Below, piece after piece: positions 1 to 6,842 of a stretch of 10,993 nt of DNA; position 1 is the first letter of the stretch, and every line of letters begins with the position of its first letter. The notes beneath the pieces were generated by a model. That model saw only the letters and a list, made by a program, of their open reading frames with translations. It did not search any database and was not told the origin of the DNA. A program made the translations under genes and the position numbers. Source of the DNA: an uncultured Actinomycetes bacterium (GTDB lineage Bacteria; Actinomycetota; Actinomycetes; Nanopelagicales; Nanopelagicaceae); assembly GCA_903928395.1 (NCBI GenBank), contig CAIYQS010000139.1, positions 1 through 10,993 on the forward strand. Direction: 5' to 3'.

Positions 1-1
1 A

Positions 2-622
2 GATGTACTAATCGCCTCTTCATCTGAGATATACGGCAAGAACTCTTCAGGTCCCCTTAACGAAGAATCTGACCGTATCGTTGGATCCCCCCTCAAGGGA
101 AGATGGTCCTACTCCGAAGCAAAAGCGATCGATGAATCGCTAGCGCAGTTCTATCACCTCGAAAAAGGCTTGCGAACTCGCATCGTCCGCCTCTTCAACA
201 CCGTTGGCCCACGCCAAGTTGGTCACTACGGAATGGTCGTCCCCCGATTTGTCTCCGCAGCGCTCCAGAATGAACCCTTAACCGTCTACGGCCCCGGAAC
301 CCAATCCCGCTGCTTCTGCCATGTATATGACGCTATTCGGGGGATCATTGCAATCATCGACTCCGAGGCAACTATTGGCGACGCCTTCAACGTAGGCAAC
401 AACCAAGAGATCTCCATAGAAGGTCTAGCGGAGCGCATCATTGAGGTCACTCAGTCGCAGAGCAGCATCACCAAAATCTCTTATGACATTGCCTATAACC
501 CTGGCTTTGAGGATATGCAGCGCCGTATCCCCGACATCTCGAAAATCAAAGAGACTTTGGGGTGGGCACCCGTCTTATCTCTTGATGAGATTATTTCTGA
601 CGTGGCTCATCATCTACGATGA
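2..622 (+). CDS. NAD-dependent epimerase/dehydratase (extended SDR), 5' end outside window
   Basis: The C-terminal 206 residues of a sugar-nucleotide-modifying enzyme of the extended short-chain dehydrogenase family; the N-terminal Rossmann glycine motif lies upstream of the window. The frame is open from base 2. A TTG at 170 is internal, not the start, because family motifs precede it: SSSEIYG (fragment residues 6-12, active-site Ser region) and YSEAK (37-41, the YxxxK catalytic pair). RLFNTVGPRQ (about 59-68), a VYGPG substrate-loop segment and the CHVYD stretch are typical of UDP-glucose 4-epimerase, UDP-glucuronate decarboxylase and relatives. The substrate cannot be fixed from this fragment. 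It overlaps the ABC permease by 4 nt (ATGA), so the two are probably co-translated. Its GC (about 51%) and C-ending codons differ from the AT-richer genes that follow. Confidence 0.9.
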   Translation, partial: DVLIASSSEIYGKNSSGPLNEESDRIVGSPLKGRWSYSEAKAIDESLAQFYHLEKGLRTRIVRLFNTVGPRQVGHYGMVVPRFVSAALQNEPLTVYGPGTQSRCFCHVYDAIRGIIAIIDSEATIGDAFNVGNNQEISIEGLAERIIEVTQSQSSITKISYDIAYNPGFEDMQRRIPDISKIKETLGWAPVLSLDEIISDVAHHLR

Positions 623-1449
623 GCACCATGCAGGTATATGACTCGAGCGTTCGCCAAATACCGGTCATTTCCCAAATTAAATCAATTTATGAGAACCGCG
701 GACTGCTCCGACTTCTGGTGGTACGAGATCTGACGGTTAGGTACAAGCGTTCAATTATTGGCGTGTGGTGGTCTCTTTTGAACCCCTTATTTACAACGGC
801 CGTAATGTTTTACGTATTTAATACAGTTTTTAAGTCAAAACTCCCAAATGGTGCACCCTTTCTGCCCTACCTTCTTTCGGGAGTGCTCCTAATTACACTT
901 TTTAACCAGGGTCTTACAATGGGTGCAGATGCAATTGCAACCGGTGCAGGAGTCTTGACAAAAGTGTACGTTCGCCCAGAAATATTTGCTGCCTCTGCAT
1001 CAATCTCCAGCGCTATTAATTTCCTGATCGGCTTAGCACCTTTAACTATCGTGCTTATGTTTTATCATCGAACACCCACCTGGCACTTTCCAATGATTTT
1101 GGTTGTTATCTTCTTTATGACTCTATTCACGACAGGGCTTTCACTTTTGCTATCAATTGCATATATTAACTTTGATGATTCTAGGTCACTCATCAATATT
1201 TTCTTGACGGCGCTGCAGTATATGACACCCATTTTTTATCCAATTTCAGTTCTAGGTCCACATACCAGAGACGTAATTTTGTTAAATCCTCTAACCTCAT
1301 TTTTACAGATCTTCCGTCATGAATTTGGAAATGGCGCAATTTCAACTTTCCAAAACTGGGAGATCATGGTTGGTTGCTCTCTCCTGGCATTTGTAATTGG
1401 ATTTTATGTATTCATAAAACAATGGCCAAAGGTAGTTGCAAAACTATGA
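619..1449 (+). CDS. wzm: ABC-2 polysaccharide export permease (Wzm/TagG/RfbA type)
   Basis: A 276-residue inner-membrane subunit of an ABC transporter that exports a lipid-linked glycan across the cytoplasmic membrane. Seen in the sequence: an amphipathic N-terminus, then the family signature RYKRSIIGVWWSLLNPL (41-57), and about six hydrophobic segments (roughly 48-70, 80-100, 130-150, 157-183, 190-212 and 248-266). The YMTPIFYP (201-208) and NPLT (223-226) motifs are characteristic of O-antigen and teichoic-acid ABC-2 permeases. Length is normal for the family. The start ATG overlaps the stop of the epimerase gene (ATGA); a second ATG at 628 is possible, and neither has a clear Shine-Dalgarno, so translational coupling is likely. 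The 3' end overlaps the ATPase gene by another ATGA. The symbol denotes the family role; the glycan exported is unknown. Confidence 0.93.
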   Translation: MSTMQVYDSSVRQIPVISQIKSIYENRGLLRLLVVRDLTVRYKRSIIGVWWSLLNPLFTTAVMFYVFNTVFKSKLPNGAPFLPYLLSGVLLITLFNQGLTMGADAIATGAGVLTKVYVRPEIFAASASISSAINFLIGLAPLTIVLMFYHRTPTWHFPMILVVIFFMTLFTTGLSLLLSIAYINFDDSRSLINIFLTALQYMTPIFYPISVLGPHTRDVILLNPLTSFLQIFRHEFGNGAISTFQNWEIMVGCSLLAFVIGFYVFIKQWPKVVAKL

Positions 1450-2189
1450 AGGATGAATTGATTGTAGAAGCAGTTGACATTTCGTTGGCTTATAGACGCA
1501 CGCGTCACCGGGTGTCGTCGTTAAAACAAACCGCAATTGACACGATTAATCGAAGAATGGCGTATGAGCAATTCTTTGCATTGCAAAAGGTCAGTTTCAA
1601 TATTGCGCGTGGAGAAACACTTTCCGTAATTGGGAGAAATGGCGCGGGAAAATCAACTCTACTCAAGGTAATCGCTCGAGTGCTCCCGCCAAATTCCGGT
1701 CGAGTTATCGTACGAGGACACGTTGCCCCGATGATTGAACTTGGTGCAGGTTTCAATCCAGAACTAACTGGTGCAGAGAATATCGTCCTTTACGGCACAC
1801 TACTTGGGAGAACTCCTAAGGAAATGAAAAGTAGAATTGAAGCTATCGCTGATTGGTCTGATCTAACAGAACACCTAGATATCCCTATCCGTGCTTACTC
1901 ATCGGGAATGACTGCGAGATTGGCCTTTGCAACTGCGACGGACATAACGCCGGATCTACTCATAATCGACGAAATACTCGCTGTCGGCGACGCTGACTTC
2001 AAGGCCAAATCAGCCGCTCGAACCCAGGAGATGATGAACGCTGGTTGCGCCGTGCTATTGGTTTCCCACGATCTCGATGCAGTTAGAAGACTATCTACTA
2101 AAGCTATCTACCTTGATCACGGATTTCCAAAGAAAATAGGCTCTCCAGCAATTGTAATAGAAAATTATTTATCAGATGTCGCGCATTAA
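1446..2189 (+). CDS. wzt: ABC transporter ATP-binding subunit for polysaccharide export (Wzt type, no glycan-binding domain)
   Basis: A 247-residue ATPase partner of the preceding permease. Motifs seen: Walker A GRNGAGKS (63-70), the IELGAGFNPELTG segment typical of the Wzt/TagH branch (97-109), ABC signature YSSGM (151-155), Walker B LLIIDE (171-176) and H-loop SHD (207-209). The start at 1446 was chosen because its ATG forms an ATGA overlap with the permease stop and begins just before the normal N-terminus; an open frame reaching back to 1374 runs inside the permease and adds no family sequence. Many Wzt proteins carry a C-terminal carbohydrate-binding domain of about 150-200 residues that recognises the finished chain; here the protein ends soon after the nucleotide-binding domain. 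By family analogy, export may therefore not depend on recognition of a terminal cap. The 3' end overlaps the next gene by 14 nt. Confidence 0.94.
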   Translation: MKDELIVEAVDISLAYRRTRHRVSSLKQTAIDTINRRMAYEQFFALQKVSFNIARGETLSVIGRNGAGKSTLLKVIARVLPPNSGRVIVRGHVAPMIELGAGFNPELTGAENIVLYGTLLGRTPKEMKSRIEAIADWSDLTEHLDIPIRAYSSGMTARLAFATATDITPDLLIIDEILAVGDADFKAKSAARTQEMMNAGCAVLLVSHDLDAVRRLSTKAIYLDHGFPKKIGSPAIVIENYLSDVAH

Positions 2190-3264
2190 AGTTTTACACG
2201 TCATTGCAAGGATGAATGTTGGTGGCACGGCTAGATATGTAGGAGACCTTGCTAGAGATATCCCAAATAGTGCTCTAGCTACGGGTCTGGTTCAGGGGGC
2301 GGAGGTTGAAGATCCAGTTTTGCAAGATTTAGATTTCTATAGAATTTCGCACCTGGGCCGACGCATCTCTCCTAAAAATGATTTTCGAGCTTGGTTGGAG
2401 CTAAGGCGACTAATAAGGGAATTGAGGCCTGAGATAGTCCACACGCATACATTTAAAGCTGGTTTACTCGGGCGACTAGTAAGGGGAAATCACAAGAGAG
2501 TTCACACCTTTCATGGACACCTCTTTGACGATCAAACTTTTTCTCGCCTTCAAAAAGTGCTAATCATTTGCGCAGAACGTTTCTTGGCCATCCGCACGGA
2601 TATTCTGATCTCGGTTGGGGAGCGGGTGGGGAAGGAACTGCGAGATTCTGGGATCGGCTCCAATGGAAAATGGGCATCCATAGCGCCTGGAATAAATCCA
2701 CTTCCGACTATCAGCGAGGCGGAGGCGCGGCAAAGCTTGGGGTTGCAGCAGGGCGAATTGATTATCGGCTGGATGGCACGAATGGCAGGGGTGAAAAATC
2801 CGCGGTTGTTTCTGGATCTTGCGAGGCAGAGACCGGCTTTATCTTTTGCGATGGCAGGTGGTGGAGATCTACTAAACGAAATGGAGCGCTTAGCGCCATC
2901 CAATGTAAAAGTCTTGGGCTGGACTGATGCCGCTGCATTTTGGTCTGCCATTGATCTAGCAGTCTCTACATCCGATAACGAGGGCATGCCCATTGCACTC
3001 ATAGAAGCTCAAATGGCAGGCGTCCCGATAATTGCAACAAATGCAGGTTCGACCGGAGAAGTCATCCAATCGGGAATAACTGGATTACTTGCGGAAAAGA
3101 ATGCGGAGTCACTCCTCCATGCCTTAGATGAGTTGATAGCCAACAGACAACTCCTTGAATCTATGTCGCAGTCAGCGAAGTTATTGGCGTTGAAAAATTT
3201 TACCCGAGAAAGCATGGTTCAAGCCCACCTAGATATTTATAGGGCATTAGATAAGATCGCCTAG
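2176..3264 (+). CDS. GT4-family glycosyltransferase
   Basis: A 362-residue retaining glycosyltransferase of GT-B fold that probably adds one sugar from a nucleotide donor to the lipid-linked glycan on the cytoplasmic face. Seen: an N-terminal acceptor domain starting KVLHVIARMNVGGTAR (5-20, glycine-rich loop), HTHTFKAGLLGR (89-100) and HGH (113-115). In the C-terminal donor domain, GWMARMAGVKNP (198-209) stands where most members have GRL...KG. The family EX7E element is EGMPIALIE (269-277), followed by AGVPIIAT (281-288) and the GLL segment. No membrane helix is evident. The ATG at 2176 lies within the 3' end of the ATPase gene and has no strong ribosome-binding site, so coupling is likely. 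Donor and linkage cannot be told from sequence. Confidence 0.92.
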   Translation: MSRIKVLHVIARMNVGGTARYVGDLARDIPNSALATGLVQGAEVEDPVLQDLDFYRISHLGRRISPKNDFRAWLELRRLIRELRPEIVHTHTFKAGLLGRLVRGNHKRVHTFHGHLFDDQTFSRLQKVLIICAERFLAIRTDILISVGERVGKELRDSGIGSNGKWASIAPGINPLPTISEAEARQSLGLQQGELIIGWMARMAGVKNPRLFLDLARQRPALSFAMAGGGDLLNEMERLAPSNVKVLGWTDAAAFWSAIDLAVSTSDNEGMPIALIEAQMAGVPIIATNAGSTGEVIQSGITGLLAEKNAESLLHALDELIANRQLLESMSQSAKLLALKNFTRESMVQAHLDIYRALDKIA

Positions 3265-3288
3265 ACGAATTCCTCGGCTGCCTGGAAC

Positions 3289-3294
3289 GGTGAT
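3289..3294 (+). promoter_or_regulatory. Ribosome-binding site deciding a GTG start
   Basis: GGTGAT matches the complement of the 16S rRNA 3' end (the GGTGAT part of AAGGAGGTGAT) and lies 4 nt before the GTG at 3299. An in-frame GTG at 3290 overlaps this element and has only GGAA two bases upstream, which is too close. This favours 3299. Confidence 0.5.
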
Positions 3295-3298
3295 AATT

Positions 3299-4357
3299 GT
3301 GAAAAGTACTTCCAATAAGTCAACTGAGAAATCGGAGAGATACTACTTACTTGATGGGCTTCGCGGCGTAGCGGCGCTCGGAGTTATGGCAAGACACTTG
3401 TGGCTTCAATCAAATGGTTGGGTCGGTTTAAACATGTTGGTTGACTTCTTCTTCGTACTTTCAGGATTTGTCCTCGCGCCGCAACTAGTGAATATGAAAC
3501 CTAGTGGTAGGAAAGGCTTTGTTACAAAACGAATAGTCCGTCTGTGGCCCACCTTAATTCCAGTTTTTTTACTAATTATTGCGCAAGAACGTATTCCAGT
3601 ACTTCATGTTCACGGTAACACAGTCGTTCATTCGGTATATCAGTACCTTGGAGCATTTCTACTGCTCCAGCTCTATCTCCCTTCACTTATATCTGTAAAT
3701 GACCCACTTTGGAGTCTTTCTGCTGAATTTCTAGTCAATGTTGCGGCAACCTATTTTCTTCCCAATAAAAGTAATCTCAAGCGACTTTTGCTGACGTGTA
3801 TCGCACTGCAGATACTCGGAATCTGGCTGAGCAATAAATTCAATCTCGGGTGGGGATTTAATCACTACCTAATATCATTGGGAAGATCTTTTTTCGGTTT
3901 TTATGCAGGTATTTATCTATTTCAATGGAAATTGAAGTCCAATAGAAAGCCTTCATACTCAAAACTGGGCGGAGTATTCGCGGGATGTTATGTGATCTTT
4001 TTTCTCCTTCAATATTCTCACTACTACATAATATTAGCCGGACCTATTTTTTACCTCTTGCTCCGTGAGCTCATTTCCTTAGATCAAAGGGCGATGAATG
4101 ACAGAGTGATTTCCTTATGTAAGGTACTAGGCAAACTCTCATATGGGATTTATGTTTGGCATGAAATTATCAATCGACTACGAATACCGGCCTTCATCAA
4201 CAAACACTTCTTCGCGTCTTCGACTAGTTCTGACTTCTGGATGTCCTTCACGGGCTTTATGGTCACTACCGCTCTTGTCTTACTTGCTTCCCAACTTTCA
4301 TATAGATTCTTCGAAATCCATGTTAGAAAGTGGTTCTCGAAAAAACTGAAATATTGA
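3299..4357 (+). CDS. Acyltransferase family 3 membrane protein (probable glycan O-acyltransferase)
   Basis: A polytopic membrane enzyme of 352 residues (355 if GTG 3290 is used) that likely O-acylates, often O-acetylates, the cell-surface glycan or its lipid-linked precursor. Seen: a short polar N-terminus, then LLDGLRGVAALGVMARH at about 17-33, with the Arg and His conserved in the family. DFFFVLSGFVL follows (about 49-59) and then RIVRLWP (about 78-84), all in the order usual for Acyl_transf_3. The rest is alternating hydrophobic helices, with SYGIYVWHE near the C-terminus and a closing YRFFEIHVRKW resembling the family RFFE.P ending. Length is normal for a stand-alone enzyme. It lies 34 nt downstream of the GT4 gene on the same strand, so it is probably in the same transcript. 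The acyl donor and target sugar are not determinable. Confidence 0.88.
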   Translation: MKSTSNKSTEKSERYYLLDGLRGVAALGVMARHLWLQSNGWVGLNMLVDFFFVLSGFVLAPQLVNMKPSGRKGFVTKRIVRLWPTLIPVFLLIIAQERIPVLHVHGNTVVHSVYQYLGAFLLLQLYLPSLISVNDPLWSLSAEFLVNVAATYFLPNKSNLKRLLLTCIALQILGIWLSNKFNLGWGFNHYLISLGRSFFGFYAGIYLFQWKLKSNRKPSYSKLGGVFAGCYVIFFLLQYSHYYIILAGPIFYLLLRELISLDQRAMNDRVISLCKVLGKLSYGIYVWHEIINRLRIPAFINKHFFASSTSSDFWMSFTGFMVTTALVLLASQLSYRFFEIHVRKWFSKKLKY

Positions 4358-4375
4358 GACCAAAATGAGGTAAAT

Positions 4376-4432
4376 ATGAGCGTTTTGAAGATCAAAAAGG
4401 AAAGGGAGTACGTTCAATTCATCCACCCTTAA
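4376..4432 (+). CDS. Possible 18-residue leader ORF upstream of gmhA
   Basis: A small ORF (MSVLKIKKE... ending FIHP) in the 90-nt gap before gmhA. GAGG with a 5-nt spacer precedes its ATG; the 12-mer GAGGTAAATATG differs at one base from the hldD initiation region GAGGTAATTATG. The ORF is in the same frame as gmhA and its TAA ends 15 nt before the gmhA ATG, so termination-reinitiation is conceivable. The peptide resembles nothing known to me and may be chance. The main support is the ribosome-binding site in an otherwise empty gap. Confidence 0.25.
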   Translation: MSVLKIKKEREYVQFIHP

Positions 4433-4440
4433 TATAGACT
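4413..4440 (+). promoter_or_regulatory. Candidate leaderless promoter of gmhA
   Basis: A -10-like TAGACT (4435-4440) lies 7 nt before the gmhA ATG, which has no Shine-Dalgarno, so transcription would begin at or next to the start codon. The -35 side is weak: TTCAAT at 4413-4418 with a 16-nt spacer, 3 of 6 matches. Confidence rests on the -10 spacing and on two similar cases in this window. Confidence 0.4.
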
Positions 4441-4447
4441 TTCTAAT

Positions 4448-5008
4448 ATGAACTACTTCGAAGACTATTTCAGTGAAGCTACCGCAACAATGGCCAGGAC
4501 TTCCAAAATGACTAGCCAGATACAATCTGCTGCAGAACAGGTGCTTGCATCCTTAAATGCAGGGGGAACAATTTATATTTGTGGCAATGGCGGGAGTGCT
4601 TCCGATGCCCAACATATTGCCGCTGAACTTATTGGACGATTCAAATCAAATCGAAAGCCACTTGCGTCTATCTGTTTAAATACCGACACTTCGGCACTCA
4701 CGGCGATAGCTAACGATTTTGGTTATGACGAAGTCTTTGCGCGGCAACTTGAAGGATTGGCAAGACCAGTTGATTTGCTGATGGTGATATCAACGAGTGG
4801 AAATAGCCGAAACATCATCGAAGTCATAAAGAGAGCGCAAACTCTCGGCATACCAAGCATTTTGCTCACGGGAGGAACGGGTGGTCTTGCCACCCCCTTG
4901 GCCACTACTTCCCTTATTGTTGAATCAAACGAGACCTGCCATATCCAAGAGAGCCATATTGCCATTGGGCAAGCCATTTGTGGTTTTGTGGAGAACTCCT
5001 TTTTGTGA
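4448..5008 (+). CDS. gmhA: D-sedoheptulose 7-phosphate isomerase (phosphoheptose isomerase)
   Basis: A 186-residue cytosolic SIS-domain enzyme for the first step of ADP-heptose synthesis: sedoheptulose 7-phosphate to D-glycero-D-manno-heptose 7-phosphate. Seen: CGNGGSASDAQHIAAELIGRF (45-65), containing the phosphate-binding Ser residues, H56 and E60 (the latter equivalent to catalytic Glu65 of E. coli GmhA). SALTAIANDFGYDEVFARQ follows (82-100), then STSGNS (115-120) and HIQESHIAIGQAI (165-177). Length is normal. One oddity: by counting from the conserved QExH element, Gln175 occupies the place of E. coli His180, a catalytic and metal-site residue. Activity could be altered, or the active site may differ in this branch; DiaA, a non-enzymatic relative, also lacks that His. 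The setting beside gmhB, hldE and hldD argues for a heptose role. The 3' end overlaps gmhB by GTGA. Confidence 0.92.
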   Translation: MNYFEDYFSEATATMARTSKMTSQIQSAAEQVLASLNAGGTIYICGNGGSASDAQHIAAELIGRFKSNRKPLASICLNTDTSALTAIANDFGYDEVFARQLEGLARPVDLLMVISTSGNSRNIIEVIKRAQTLGIPSILLTGGTGGLATPLATTSLIVESNETCHIQESHIAIGQAICGFVENSFL

Positions 5009-5490
5009 TTATAGAAATTTACTCACCAGAAATTCTCGCGTCGGCTCGCAAGCTTGTTTGTTTAGATCGAGATAACACGCTAATTCGTGACTCTGGTTAT
5101 ATGGATCAAAATGCGGAGATTGAATTTAATACTGCATTGTTAGCTCAATTGCTCTCCTTCGACCAACATGAAACTAGTTTCTGTCTAGTATCAAATCAGA
5201 GCGGAATCGGAAGGGGCTTAATATCGGTTGCGGATGTCATTAATCTCAATAGAAGGCTTTCGAAAGACCTGCTGGAACGCGGAATCAGACTGAGTAGCTC
5301 TATCTTTTGTCCTCATTCTCCAAGCGAGAACTGCCTTTGCCGAAAGCCTAAGCCGATGATGCTAAATATCGCATTGCGCCTTCATGAAAGCATCGATGCT
5401 TCAAGTCAAATCATGTACGGTGACAAACACACTGACGAGGAAGCTGCTCTATCAGCTAATTTTATCTGGAGAAGAGCTCCAGCCTTCTAA
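5005..5490 (+). CDS. gmhB: D-glycero-D-manno-heptose 1,7-bisphosphate 7-phosphatase (HAD family)
   Basis: A 161-residue cytosolic phosphatase that removes the 7-phosphate of heptose 1,7-bisphosphate before nucleotidyl transfer. HAD motifs seen: motif I LDRDNT (20-25; nucleophile D21, acid D23; Asn replaces the common Gly), motif II SNQSGIGRG (63-71), RKPKP (113-117, motif III Lys region) and GDKHTD (139-144, motif IV). The zinc-loop ligands typical of GmhB are present as CPH (102-104) and CLC (110-112), with a short loop between them. GTG 5005 was chosen because it forms a GTGA overlap with the gmhA stop, has GGAGAA 9 nt upstream and gives a family-like N-terminus; an earlier TTG at 4978 would extend into gmhA. 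At 161 residues it is on the short side (relatives are often 175-190). The stop shares 4 nt with the stop of convergent hldE. Confidence 0.92.
   Translation: MIIEIYSPEILASARKLVCLDRDNTLIRDSGYMDQNAEIEFNTALLAQLLSFDQHETSFCLVSNQSGIGRGLISVADVINLNRRLSKDLLERGIRLSSSIFCPHSPSENCLCRKPKPMMLNIALRLHESIDASSQIMYGDKHTDEEAALSANFIWRRAPAF
5466..5482. terminator. Candidate hairpin between convergent gmhB and hldE
   Basis: CTGGAG - AAGAG - CTCCAG forms a perfect 6-bp stem with a 5-nt loop. It lies in the last codons of gmhB and just past the hldE stop. The + strand continues CCTTCTAATTATT, only modestly T-rich; the - strand has no T tract. It is the only hairpin I see where two convergent transcripts must end, but it is not a classic intrinsic terminator. 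Confidence 0.3.
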
Positions 5491-6842
5491 TTATTAACAG
5501 GTTTGTTAGACTTTTCGATGATGGCGGATGTGCTGTGCCCCTTCAAATAGGGAGCAACAACTACTTTCCCTCCGTTTTGCACGACAACGTCGTATCCAAC
5601 GATCTTGGTAGGGTCGTAGTCGCCCCCCTTTACTAGAACATCAGGAATAATCGCACTTATTTCAAATGCAGGTGTATCGCCTTTGAAGACATAAATTCCG
5701 TCCACGTTGGGTGTATTAAGAAGCATTTCAGCCCTAACGTCTTCACTATTAATCGGCCTATTTTCTCCCTTTATCTGTCGCACAGAATCGTCAGAATTGA
5801 TGAGAACTAGAAGATAGTCCCCCTGACTTTTAGCGAACTTCAAGGTATTCAAGTGACCTGGATGCAAGAGGTCAAAGCATCCGTTCGTAACAACTAATTT
5901 CCTTCCGACCTCGTTCAGACTCTCTTTCAATCTCGCAATATCGTTCAAATTGGAAAAGAACTTCTTCTTGGTGGTCTCAATTACAGATGAGTTCGCAAAG
6001 CCCGTACCGTGATGACTTACGCTTAGAGCTGAGCGATGAATTCCCAGTGTTGCTGCGTCAACAATATTCGCTCCATTTATATATTCAAGAACCGAAGCAG
6101 CTAAAGCCACGTCTCCCGCTCCTGTTACATCATTAACCTCTTGAAATTCGAATGAGATCTCGTGCGCCTCACCAGTTTTGTTAATGAGTATCGCTGGCCT
6201 TTCAGATCTCGTGATCAACAAATATTCAATACTATTTTGGTGCAAGCTTTCTGCAATTTGAGCAGCCCGGCTTAGTTCCGGTTCAAAGCCGAATAATTTT
6301 ATAAATTCCTTCACGTTGGGCTTTAATAAAAAACAGCCAGAGTAAAATTCTAGCTTGGCACCTTTAGGATCGATGAATATTGCTTGATGGTTTAGGGCAT
6401 TAGTTTTACTGACAGTTCCTTTTGCATAGTCGCTCACTACAATGGCATTGTATTGGTCCTGGCAAGGAATTATCTGTCCTAAAATTTGACTTGAAACATC
6501 CGTGACAACCTCATTGTCAATTCTGCAGATTTGGTGCCCACCCACTTGAATCCGAGTCTTTACCGAAGTGACCGGAATCTGAGTCGAATAAATCTTGCAC
6601 AAAGGTTCCAAAAGTGTTTGCAACATTCTGCCCGCATCGTCGTCACCTAAGGCACAATATAAATCTATCTCGACATCGGGACTTGACAGCAATTTAACGA
6701 CGTGAGCAGCGCCTCCTAGATGGTAGGTGGTCTTGGGGTTTAGAACAATTGGGACGGGAGCTTCTGGGGAGAGACGCTGACTTTCACCTGATCCATAAAC
6801 ATCAAGCATTACATCGCCTATAACAGCTATTCGCTTACCCAT
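5487..6842 (-). CDS. hldE: Bifunctional heptose 7-phosphate kinase / heptose 1-phosphate adenylyltransferase
   Basis: A 451-residue fusion enzyme carrying out two steps of ADP-heptose synthesis. Residues 1 to about 300 are a ribokinase-fold (PfkB) kinase making heptose 1,7-bisphosphate: GDVMLD (9-14), RLSPEAPVPI (23-32, diagnostic for the heptose kinase), GGAA (43-46), and DVTGAGD (238-244) with the catalytic Asp. Residues about 313-451 are a nucleotidyltransferase adding AMP to heptose 1-phosphate: TNGCFDLLHPGHL (319-331, the HxGH element), KGENRPI (358-364), LVKGGDY (403-409) and GHSTSAIIEK (435-444). Both catalytic signatures are intact. It is slightly shorter than the roughly 475-residue E. 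coli HldE but has the same domain order. Its start overlaps the hldD stop by 8 nt, so the two are co-transcribed as hldD-hldE. Its 3' end meets gmhB, which performs the step between its two activities. Confidence 0.96.
   Translation of the reverse strand: MGKRIAVIGDVMLDVYGSGESQRLSPEAPVPIVLNPKTTYHLGGAAHVVKLLSSPDVEIDLYCALGDDDAGRMLQTLLEPLCKIYSTQIPVTSVKTRIQVGGHQICRIDNEVVTDVSSQILGQIIPCQDQYNAIVVSDYAKGTVSKTNALNHQAIFIDPKGAKLEFYSGCFLLKPNVKEFIKLFGFEPELSRAAQIAESLHQNSIEYLLITRSERPAILINKTGEAHEISFEFQEVNDVTGAGDVALAASVLEYINGANIVDAATLGIHRSALSVSHHGTGFANSSVIETTKKKFFSNLNDIARLKESLNEVGRKLVVTNGCFDLLHPGHLNTLKFAKSQGDYLLVLINSDDSVRQIKGENRPINSEDVRAEMLLNTPNVDGIYVFKGDTPAFEISAIIPDVLVKGGDYDPTKIVGYDVVVQNGGKVVVAPYLKGHSTSAIIEKSNKPVNN

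Noticed and set aside
170..622. TTG at 170 as start of a 150-residue protein
   Set aside because: The frame is open from base 2 and encodes SSSEIYG and YSEAK upstream of this TTG, so the gene begins outside the window.
1374..1445. Longer ATPase start inside the permease gene
   Set aside because: The extra 24 residues overlap permease coding sequence and lack family similarity; ATG 1446 gives the usual ATGA coupling.
2550..3002. 150-codon open frame on the - strand and a 119-codon + frame within the GT4 gene
   Set aside because: Both lie wholly inside a gene with clear GT4 motifs, have no recognisable domains and show shadow-like composition.
4402..4408. AAGGGAG as a ribosome-binding site for gmhA
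   Set aside because: It lies about 40 nt from the gmhA ATG and has no start codon at a workable distance.
4723..4977. 84-codon - strand open frame within gmhA
   Set aside because: Antisense shadow of a well-conserved gene with no initiation signal or domain.
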